Assembly (NCBI GenBank): GCA_009809945.1
Contig: WTPW01000017.1
Coordinates: 557,526-621,525, forward strand
Direction: 5' to 3'
Length of the DNA: 64,000 nt
Origin: Gigaspora margarita
Taxonomy: Eukaryota; Glomeromycota; Glomeromycetes; Diversisporales; Gigasporaceae
The translations under genes and the position numbers were made by a program. The notes under the pieces are model-generated. The model was not told where the DNA came from, made no database searches, and saw nothing but the letters and a program-made list of their open reading frames with translations. Below, piece after piece: positions 11,677 to 20,600 of the stretch; position 1 is the stretch's first letter; every line of letters starts with the position of its first letter.

Positions 11677-12137
11677 GTTAGCATTATCTCTAGCCTCATC
11701 AGAGTAATAGCTTTCTACTTCGTCGAGATCTTCCTTATCATAGTTGTTAAAATAATCATCATCATCATCATAGGTTTTTGGATAGGTAATTGATAAGCAT
11801 TTCTTTGCTTAATAAATGGGTGCTTTAAAACTTTTACCTAGGTATTTTAGGAATATCTTTCCTCTGTCGAAGTGGAGTCTGGCATGGTCCTTTTGGAACT
11901 AATCCATGCCTAATAGCAATACTTCTTCCAGATTTTTGAGTATCTGGAAGTAATGATGCTGCCTAAAACTATATAGTTTCAGATTGACTGAAACCGAAAC
12001 TGGTATTACCAGTTTCAGACATGATCTTCTTGGCCGAAACTTGCCTAAAGGCCCGAAACTATACCAATCCTTCAAAACTATACCGAAACTCTGAAACTGG
12101 CCTGCTAATAAATTTTTTATTACTTGCGCAAATAAGT

Positions 12138-12292
12138 AAGATCTGGATATAATATATAATCTGGATTATAAATTATATTCAGATTATAAATTATATCTGG
12201 ATTATAAATTATATCCGAATTATAAATTATATCCAGATTATAAATTGTATCCGGATTATAAATTATATCCGGATTATAAATTATATCCGATT
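12138..12292. repeat. 18-bp tandem repeat
   Basis: About eight head-to-tail copies of GGATTATAAATTATATCC with variants. The unit is itself palindromic (GGATTATA...TATATCC), so the array can form repeated small hairpins. It lies inside the nested Mutator-like element. Confidence 0.85.
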
Positions 12293-12769
12293 ACATGAGA
12301 TCATGGATCTACATACATATCTTTTTTTGCATATCTTTTTTTTTTATTAATACTTGTGTAATGATCTATTTTTTTTTTGTAGCTATCACTTTAGTACTTT
12401 TCTCCTTCAGTGGTTTTGCCTTGGCTGCTTCATTTTACCTAATCGTCATATATTGGTATTGTCATCTGGGGTCATCATATGTTGGTGTTTTATCTTGTCA
12501 GCGCTTTCGTTGTTTTCACGTTGCCATTGCTGGTTACTAATTGCTTGTGTCTTCATTGTTGTAGGTTTGTTTCCTCCAGAGTTGCATCATTTTTTGGTGA
12601 AGTCTTTTGTGAATGTTCTGTTTGGTGTTATTTTGTCATTCTCAGTGTCTCGTTCGTATCGATGCTACAGTCTTGTAGTCATTCTTTAGTGTTATTGTTT
12701 GTGGTTGTCATGTTTTCGCCAGTGCTATAGTTTGTTGATGTCGTGTAATTCTTGCTCATGTTTGTGAAT

Positions 12770-13015
12770 GTCTGGTGCTATAGGTTGTTAGTGTTCAATG
12801 GTAGCATGGGATTAGTGTCTGGTGCTATATAGGTTGTTAGGGTTCGATAGTAGTGCAGGATTAGTGTTTTAGCTAGTGATTAGAGTTAGGCAGCAGGATT
12901 GGTGTAAGAGTTAAAGGGATTAGGGTTAAGGGTAGTGAGGGATTAGGGTTAAGGGTAGCGCAGAATTAGTGTAAGAATTAGAAGGGTTGGGATTAGAGTT
13001 AGTATTAGTGAAAGG
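12770..13015. repeat. Degenerate repeats with TTAGGG-like words
   Basis: Two related ~50-bp segments beginning TGTCTGGTGCTATA (about 12768 and 12819) are followed by near-repeats of GGGATTAGGGTTAAGGGTAG at 12919-12960. The resemblance to fungal telomere repeats (TTAGGG) may be chance in a GT-rich satellite. Confidence 0.5.
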
Positions 13016-13759
13016 TAAGTTAATAAGACGATATATTAGAAGCGGCTCTGTGCATTATATAAATAAATATGAAATAAATTAAATAAATATGATATAAATT
13101 ATGAAATAAATGTATATTAAATGAATATTAAAATAAATATAAAATCGGTTTATAATTTATCAGTTGATTTGGGTTCTTAAATTAATTAAAAAAAAAAGAA
13201 AAAAAAAACTGAATCCAGATTTAGTTAAAATTCAGATTAATCCAGATATAAATATAAATTCGGATTCAAGTACTAACTCTACCCTGCGTTGAGCCAAAAT
13301 AGTTTCGGATAATACTATTTTAGTTTCAGGGTTTTAACATAGTTTCGGGTTTTTAACATAGTTTTAGAATTTCAGAAATTAGTTTTGGATATTTAAAACT
13401 AGTTTCAGTTTCAGTTTTTGGGTCAAAAGAGTTTCGGGCAGCATTATTATCTGGAAGTCAGTTAATAGCATTATGTTCTGATAGCTAGTCTAACTCTTTT
13501 GATATTTCTTAAGGCCCTTTCTTTAGTTCCATTGACAATAACTACCACCATATTTGATGGTCTGGTAATTTTGAGACCTAAAATATCTGCTAATTATTTA
13601 ATAAGATACTGATCGTGGCCCCAGTATCTAATATAGCTAATATAGAATTATTTTTTATCTTTATATAACATTTTGAAGCTGTGGTTCAAGTATTGAGGGT
13701 TGGTTCAGCTAAATTGGTTTCTTTTGCCATTGTTATCAAGGGGTGCTAGAGGGCTTAGG

Positions 13760-15123
13760 ACAAAATTTGCCTTTGCTTAGAGACTTGGAGCAACTGGCCA
13801 TAGGTAGCATTGGCCCGCTAGTTTAATAAATCCTTTGCTATATTATAAGATAGTATCAAATCCACCACAGAGGGTTCTTTATGTCTTGGTCAATTATTAG
13901 CTCCTAGCAGTAAAGTGTGACAAAAATGGGGTCTTGCTCCAGATGATCTTCTTCTATCAGAGTAGGCCAATTTTGCTACTAAAGGTCCAGCTAGGCTTCT
14001 TGGCCTTGTTCTAGGACAACTTTCTTTCTTAGTCTATCATCCTAGTTATTTTCTCCCTCAGGCCTATCTTGCTACTTAACTGCATAAACTTCCTTCTTGG
14101 GTCTGAAAGAAATAACATCACACAAATTAACAGGTCGGGTTTGGTCAATATTTTAGTTGGAGAAGCAGGGGTTCTTCTATAGGTTCAACGGGACTCGAGA
14201 GGGCAATTTCGAGCAATATAACCTCACCCTTCACAATTATAGCACTTAATTCCTCCTGTAGTCACATGTGAGAGCTGGTAGATCTTTATAGGGGTTAGTG
14301 CAGGCTAACTTCTACTGCAGCAGCAAAACTGGTTATTAATTTTTTATAATTAGCAGCTATTTGTTGCATCCTTTTATTTAGGTCATCAAGGAGTTGGTGG
14401 GTGGGTCCACTACTAGTATTTTTTTTTGTAATAATCTTCTGTTTCTACTTTCCTGCCTGCAGTTATGGCTTCATCCAAAGTTTCTGGGTCACTTAGAGGC
14501 ATTAGCGCAGCGGTCTGCTCTTTGAGTCCACCCAGGAACATTCAAAGATATAGGTTCTGGTAGTCAATTGTCAGAGTCTACTTGTTTTAATAATTTCTTA
14601 AATCTGTAGATGTTTCTATTAGTCTTTTCTGCTTCTCTCTGTACTAAAGTATTTAGCTCAACTTGCCATTGGTGTCTTCATTCAGGCATAGTGAAATATT
14701 TTATGAGGGACTGTATGAAGCTATTGTTAGAATTTGCTTTATCATCCTAGAAAAGAGGTCTTTCTTGTTATCATTGTACCAGATGGCAGCAATACCAGCT
14801 AGGTACTCTGAAGCAATCCTTATTTTTCGAGCAGTAGTTCAATTATTGGCATTAGCAGCCCTTTCGAATACTTCAATCCATTCAACAGGGTCTTCATCAT
14901 CTTTTTCCATAAAAGTTTTAACATGTACCCAATTATTTTCTCGTGAGGTGGGCAGTACATTATACATAGCGATATTTTGAAAGGCTTGAGCAATTTCTTT
15001 AAGGAGAGTTTGGGTGCAGTCCCAGTTTTCAGGGGCTTCCTCATCAGCTTGAGGTACAAACAGAAGAAGAGGCCTATCTTCATTTATGACTTCTCTAATT
15101 TTAAAATTATCGAGATCTGACAT
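13760..15123 (-). pseudogene. gag of the Gypsy element
   Basis: The minus strand opens with a 94-residue frame (15123-14839) starting MSDLDNFKIREVINE and reaching DPVEWIEVFERAANAN. After frameshifts it continues with ASEYLAGIAAIWYN and DPETLDEAITAG, which together mark a retrotransposon capsid. The nucleocapsid zinc knuckle at about 14255-14200 keeps its cysteines (CYNC...ARNC). The position of the essential His is Tyr, and an in-frame TGA lies inside the knuckle. The product would have formed the particle and packaged RNA. Confidence 0.85.
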
Positions 15124-15177
15124 TCTTCATATGAGGTTGGATCAAAATTGGTTGGTATATCAAAGTAAGAGAGCTGG

Positions 15178-15197
15178 ATCTCACAGTCACTACCAAA
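15178..15197 (-). promoter_or_regulatory. Candidate primer binding site
   Basis: Two bases inside the 5' LTR, the minus strand reads TGGTAGTGACTGTGAG. A PBS normally starts TGG (complement of the tRNA CCA end) at this place. The priming tRNA cannot be named without comparison to this organism's tRNA set. Confidence 0.55.
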
Positions 15198-16327
15198 TGT
15201 GAGGATGTGAAATGTTTCTGGCAAACAGAAATATCCATAACTAGCTACTTTTCTATCCTAAACTATCAATACTATATATCTACAAGACTTAAATCCTAAT
15301 GATAGTAGGTAGGAAAGAGGCATTTGTTGACTTGGCTAAGAGTTAGGGCTTAAGGTCTTACTGCAGCAGTTCTGAAATAAGATAAGTATTGATTATATAT
15401 AGTTCTAGTAGTACTTTCTTTACTTTTAAGTAGGCACCAATTACTATCTTTCTCTTTGCTTTAGTTGGAAGGAATCGATTTTAGTCTTGAACTTTGCTTA
15501 CGGTATCACAGAACAAGAGCAATCGGGTTGCCGATTGGAGTTAACATAATTTTCTGATCTGGTTTGAGGAAGTTCCCATGTGTTAGTAGAGTACAGGAAT
15601 TAATTAGCAGGGTAGTTAATTGTATGATAAATAAGGTAATCAATGATCTAGTCAATTTGGGTTTTATATAAATTGCTTTTGTCAATTACTAAGCCTTTTA
15701 TTCTTTTTATGTTTTTAGTTGACGAAATTGGGTTTTACGATATTTTTTTGAAGTTACATTTTAATATGAAGAGGAAATTTTGGGAAACAATAATGTCAAA
15801 GTTTTGAAGGGAAGTTTATTTTTACTTTCAGTTAGAAAATTCAAGAGAAACAACTACTAACACTTCTACTCTTATTTCAAAAATTATTCTTGAACTCCAT
15901 ACTTGAGTTAGCTTTATTTGAATGAAAAGAGATCAGATATTTATACTGCTGCATCTTTCATAATATTGTTATAAAACTATCAAGTCCTAACTAGTTTTTC
16001 TAAACTAATTATATTTGATATTCTTGATATCTTTAATATCCTAAATATCTTTAATACCCTTGATATATTTAAGATATTTGATATATTTGACATACTTAAT
16101 TTCCTTAGTATCTTTGAGATACTAACTATCTCAGATCGTTGAATCAAGTTTAGGGCAGGTGAGGACATACTATATCTCTAGGGGCTTATAGTATTATATA
16201 CTAATCTCAAGGGTCCTATACTTTAAACATAAATAATAGTATAATGAAAGAAGCTATAATATTTTATACATAAAAAGAAGACTATAATGGGTATTTCAAG
16301 GGGCTGGGTACCCTAAAGCTTCTCACA
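15198..16327 (-). repeat. 5' LTR of the Gypsy element
   Basis: 1130 bp with the same TGTGAG...CTCACA ends as 3605-4744. Compared with that copy, many CG pairs are CA or TG here; for example a block reading GCTGCGGCGG in the left copy reads ACTGCAGCAG here. The short open frame at 15980-16168 is the translation of the GATATC-type U3 repeats and not a gene. Confidence 0.92.
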
Positions 16328-16613
16328 ATGTACGTATATATTTCACTAGAATAGTAATTTGAACTGTAAATATAAATAAAATAATAAAATAAATAATTTA
16401 GTTATTTTAAATCCATGGATTATTCAACAGATTAAAGTAACCAATAGATTTTTTTATCATCTATTCAATACTCAGTTCACATCTCTATACTAGAGCAAAT
16501 AAGTATTTCTAAATCAGCCTAGTATGTACGTATGTATGCTAATACTGTAATAATGTAATTAAAGTTAATTCAGTAATGTGAGTACATATGTACGTACACA
16601 AACTATCAGGTAT

Positions 16614-16775
16614 CACTAGTAAAATTTAAAACATTTGCTATATTGAATGGCATGATTCAAATGCCACTCAAACTGCTATTCAATGAGTAAAATCATGTGA
16701 TATTTGTTGAATGCAGTTCGAATGGCATTTGAATCATGCCATTCAACATGGTGAATTAATTAAATTTTACCAGTG
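16614..16775. mobile_element. Foldback MITE with CACTRGTAAAATTTA ends
   Basis: Ends CACTAGTAAAATTTA and TAAATTTTACCAGTG enclose longer inner arms (GAATGGCATGATTCAAATG and its complement). CACTA-class elements start CACTA/G, so a link to the tnp2 remains at 20.6-23.9 kb is possible. No matching 2-3-bp target duplication was found. Confidence 0.65.
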
Positions 16776-16814
16776 AATCAAAATTTAAGCATGCACATAG
16801 AATTAGTATTTTGA

Positions 16815-17000
16815 CCTGTCACCCATGGGTGACCCTGATCTGGGTAGGCTAACAGGTGTGCTCAGCCAATCGCTGATATTTATTTACATCAGGTAAAATA
16901 GGATTGTTACATCTAATATAAACAAATATTAGCGATTGGCTGGGAATGCCCATCAGTCTACTCAGATTAGCCTAATGGGTCATCTGTAGGTGAGTGTCTG
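16815..17000. repeat. Imperfect inverted repeat
   Basis: The left arm carries CACCCATGGGTGACCC and CTCAGCCAATCGCTGATATT. The right arm carries AAATATTAGCGATTGGCTG and ATGGGTCATCTGTAGGTG. A degraded foldback element of ~185 bp with a ~60-bp loop. Confidence 0.6.
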
Positions 17001-18307
17001 AAGTTGGGTTGTGGAGTTTGCGGACTGCAACAAATTTTAAAATTCTACAACCAAAATCTAAAATGCATATGCAAATTTCACACATAAATTTGCAAAATTT
17101 ACTAATAAATTTCTATTTATGCTTATGTGCACAACTAAATTTTTATAAATTTTTATAATCCGCAAATATTTTTTTTATTTGGTTGTGGCCTGCAACTAAT
17201 TTAAAAATTGAATTTCAGATACTGGTCAAAACACTACATAGGATATGAAAAATCGATAGCTTAAAGTGGAATTGGTCTGGGTTACGTAATTATAAGTAAT
17301 TTTAGCTAAGTAAATTGAACTTATATGATGATATGCACCCAGAAAATTAGCTGCCCAGGTATCATCATAATAGTAAAATGAAAAGAAGCAGCATTAGAGG
17401 TGGTTTTCTACCTGCTCGAAGCAGACTGGCTGTCAAATAGAAAAATGGCAGAATCAGAAAGCTATGGTATGTAATAGTATTACTATCAAAATGGGAGAGC
17501 ATCAGATTAGGGGGCCAGATTTAGATCAATGGTAGTGAACAAAATACAACAAAATTGGACTGTGAACTGTTATAACTGGTGAAAGATAGGAATATCAAAG
17601 GGATTATTTAAATAATTTAAGAGAAAGGGAATTATGTAATTCAAAGGGAGTGAATTAAAGAATTAATTAAAAATGAAAAGTTGATCAATTAATTATAGTA
17701 ATCAATTGATATGTATGATCAATTAGCCGATTGATCTAAGTTATGATGCAAGATGATTCAATTAATTACAGTAAATTAATATAACAATATCATAAAGATG
17801 TATTTATGATTCAATAACAATATTGTATAGATTTTTGTGAGATTTATTTACAATTCAATAACAATATGGTGAGAATTCAAATAAGATTTTTAATAAATAA
17901 CTATTGTCTTTATTAATTTAATTGATTGAAGTCTGAGCAAAATTTGTAAGGGCAAGTAATGATCCTTTAAATACATACACAGGTCAAACATCAAAATTTT
18001 GGACAAACTATTACCTATCTGATACTTCTATAATATATACCAATAGTTTAACAAGATATTACAACATGTAGATATCTTACCGAAATTTGCCAAGAAAATT
18101 TTATTAAGATATCGGACAAGGCTAATATCTTGAAGAAATTTGAATCGTATTTTGGAAATTCTATCAGAAAATTTTGACGGGTTTTGAGAAAATATTAGAC
18201 AAGTTTTATATCTCAAGAGATTAAAGTAATATTTTGGTTATTCTATTAGAGAATTTTGATAGGGTATCTACTAACTTATATTACTACAAAACTGTATCTA
18301 AATATTG
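17001..18307. other. No gene recognised
   Basis: AT-rich. Near 17005-17215 a CTGCAAC...AAATTTT word occurs several times, suggesting old repeat debris. The minus-strand frame at 18028-18216 shows no domain. Nothing else supportable was seen. Confidence 0.4.
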
Positions 18308-18381
18308 TTAGGGTGCTAACAGATATTACGTAATATCACTGGGGGGTGGGATAAGGCCAAAATCTTATGTTACACTATATA

Positions 18382-18727
18382 ATATGGGGCCTTTGCAGTA
18401 GAAAGGGCGGATACGTCAATATATATAATTTTGAGATAATTGAGTTTAATCATTTGTTTTGATTTTCAGACTGATCCGGGTCAATCAAAATTCACGATTT
18501 TGATTGGTTAAATATAACATGTGATTAACGGGTAATCTTGTGAAGCGCTTGGCTTCAACCTCGCACAACTTTCTTTTACATTACGTATCTTGATTTTTTA
18601 TTATGCAAATCGACTTTCATTTATAATTAAAAAATGTTGGTCATATTGAAATTTACCAGAATTTAATAAAACCTCATTTTTTCATTTTGGGGTCGTATCC
18701 GCCCTTTCTACTGCAAAGCCCCCATAT
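18382..18727. mobile_element. MITE with ~33-bp TIRs
   Basis: The ends ATATGGGGCCTTTGCAGT... and ...ACTGCAAAGCCCCCATAT are almost perfect inverted repeats containing AGAAAGGGCGGATACG. The interior has AATCAAAATTCACGATTTTG. It is flanked by TATA-type sequence, so any TA target duplication cannot be distinguished from the surroundings. Confidence 0.75.
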
Positions 18728-18827
18728 ATATAATTCTATATATAATATAATATATTGCTAATAGATTAAAATTTTGAGTATTAATTAAATTTATATAAAA
18801 TATAAATATATGCTATAATGGTGTATT

Positions 18828-19990
18828 TTTGAGCGCTGAACAAGTTTACTTAGGGGTCAAAGTTATAATCCATTAGTAAATTTTGCATGATGCTGAATTT
18901 TCTATATTTTTATTAATAAAAATATAGAAAATTCTGTATAATGCAAAATTTTACTAATGAATTATAACTTGGAGCTCTAAGTAAACTTGTTCAGCACTAA
19001 AAACTACATTCTATCAGCATATAATTATTTAAATTTTGCAATTTTTGAAATAAAGATGAGTAAAATTGGTAAATTTTTATCAAAATGTAATATTGCTCAC
19101 CTTTATTTGAAAATTTAAAAAAAAACGAAAAATATATGCCAATATAGTGTATTTTTTGATGTTGAACATGTTTACTTAGAGCTCAAANTTATNATTAATT
19201 AGTANAATTTTGCATTATGTGGAATTTTCTATATTTTTATTAATAAAAATATAGAAAATTCAGAATTATGCAAAATTGTACTAATAAATTATAACTTTGA
19301 GCTCTAAGTAAACTTGTTCAGCACAAATAGATACACTAAATCGGTATATATCTGCTTGATTTTAATAAATTTTCAAATAAAGATGAGCAATATTACATTT
19401 TGATAAAAATTTACCAATTTTACTCATCTTTATTTCAAATATCAAAAAATTTAAATAATTATATGCTGTCAGGATGTAATTTTTAGTGCTTATCATGTTT
19501 ACTTAAGGCTTTAAGTTATAATTAATTAGTAAAATTTTGCATGATACAGAATTTTCTATATTTTTATTAATAAAAATATAGAAAATTCAGCATAATGCAA
19601 AACTTTACTAATGAATAATAACTTAGGGCCCTAATTAATTTTGTACAGAACTAAATTCTACATTCTTGTGGCATATAATTATTTAACTTTTTTAATTTTT
19701 GAAATAAAGATGAGTAAAATTGTTAAATTTTTATCAAAAATGCATTTTTGCTCATATTTATTTAAAAAATTAAGAAAATTAAAAGAATATATACTGAAAT
19801 AATGTATTTTTTAGTGTTAAACAAGTTTACTTAGAGCTCAAATTTTTATTAATTAGTAAAATTTTGCATAATGCAGAATTTTCTATATTTTTATTAATAA
19901 AAATATAAATAATTCTGTATTATACAAAATTTTACTAATGAAATATGACTTTGGGCACTAAATAAACTTTCTCAGCATGCAAACATACAT
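18828..19990. repeat. Array of four ~180-bp hairpins with alternating spacers
   Basis: Four near-perfect palindromes are centred at about 18916, 19242, 19568 and 19895, a very regular ~326-bp period. Each has arms of about 85 bp running from AACAAGTTTACTTA to the core TTTTTATTAATAAAAA and back. The three ~145-bp spacers are homologous, and the middle one (19331-19475) is the reverse complement of the first and third. The spacers are themselves partly palindromic (AATAAAGATGAG...CTCATCTTTATT). Single N bases occur at 19188-19204. Non-coding. Confidence 0.9.
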
Positions 19991-20160
19991 TATTTTGGTA
20001 TATAATTATATTTTAAATAAGTTTATTTAGAGCCCAAAATAATAATCTATTAGTAAAATTTGATAAAATTTTTTTAAAAATCGACCAATCAGAATCTGTC
20101 TTATGTGGGGGGGTACCCCCTTGATAAAAAGATATTATGTAATATCTGTTAGCACCCTTA

Positions 20161-20600
20161 CCATATAAGAGGTATTGGCTATTTGATACAAACAATATAT
20201 AAGGAAATGATATAAATGATATATATAGATTATCCGTAATATAATTTATCCTAAGTTAGAGTTTAGAACTGGTTTACTTCTCAATTTATATAAAAATAGA
20301 TTATATTAGATTATCTAAGCATTATATATTATATATTCTATTTAATAGAATTACAGACATATAAGTCTGATGCTTTCTTAAAACAACAGTAAAAGTACCA
20401 GCTACAAATCTTCCTAATATGTTATGTACTGGAATTATACAATTATGATCTATGTCATAGAAATCATTATTTCATAATTCCATATTAACAAAGTTTGTCA
20501 TCAATTTTACCAATACTAAGGTGATACCTTATTTTCTTGTCTTGTACTTTTTTGTACTAACGAATATATGCAAGATTGTGCTTTGTTGACTCTTCCGATA
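20161..20600. other. No gene recognised
   Basis: AT-rich sequence without recognisable domains or clear repeats. It may include the downstream end of the transposase pseudogene that follows. Confidence 0.35.

Larger units (their letters stand above)
11952..13447. mobile_element. Mutator-like non-autonomous element, 10-11-bp TSD
   Basis: TATCTGGAAGT is duplicated exactly at 11941-11951 and 13448-13458. The ends are ATGCTGCCTAAAACT and AGTTTCGGGCAGCAT. A 9-11-bp duplication fits Mutator-like elements. Both arms are made of CCGAAAC/GTTTCGG words. The centre holds an 18-bp satellite, low-complexity plus-strand frames around 12295-12730 that look spurious, and TTAGGG-like stretches. No transposase was seen. 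Confidence 0.75.
11820..13700 (-). pseudogene. Aspartic protease of the Gypsy pol, split by a transposon
   Basis: The active site reads SILAILDTGATISILL on the minus strand, with the DTG codons at 13628-13620, followed by stops. The C-terminal part lies beyond the nested element, at about 11935-11820: LLLGMD, a stop where Trp is normal, then FQKDHARLHFDRGKI. The protease processed Gag and Pol. The 11952-13447 insertion separates the two halves. Confidence 0.85.
3605..16327 (-). mobile_element. Ty3/Gypsy LTR retrotransposon, degraded, with two nested insertions
   Basis: Two long direct repeats (3605-4744 and 15198-16327) start TGTGAG and end CTCACA. Between them, on the minus strand, lie remains of gag, aspartic protease, reverse transcriptase, RNase H and integrase in that order, the order that defines Ty3/Gypsy. 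Two DNA transposons sit inside (6521-8613 and 11952-13447), so the original element was about 9.1 kb. All frames carry stops and frameshifts. The flanks (ACGT before 3605, ATGT after 16327) are only an approximate target duplication. No envelope-like frame or chromodomain was found. Confidence 0.93.
18308..20160. mobile_element. Composite element bounded by GGGTGCTAACAGATATTAC repeats
   Basis: The left end (18308-18345) reads GGGTGCTAACAGATATTAC and the right end (20130-20160) is its inverted partner, AATATCTGTTAGCACCC. A G/C block (GGGGGGT / GTACCCCC) lies inside each end. Between them are a separate MITE (18382-18727) and the hairpin array (18828-19990). No transposase and no clear target duplication were found. 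Confidence 0.6.

Noticed and set aside
12295..12730. Three overlapping plus-strand frames resembling membrane proteins
   Set aside because: They are T-rich, lie inside a non-autonomous transposon, overlap each other and show no family features.
15980..16168. Open frame with ISNI/ILKI repeats
   Set aside because: It is the translation of the U3 tandem repeats of the LTR.
3605..16327. Retrovirus-like envelope gene or endogenous virus interpretation of the LTR element
   Set aside because: No envelope-like frame exists between integrase and the 3' LTR; domain order is that of a Ty3/Gypsy retrotransposon.
18890..19940. CRISPR-like regular array
   Set aside because: The repeats are ~180-bp palindromes and the spacers are homologous and inverted, unlike CRISPR arrays; the context is eukaryotic.
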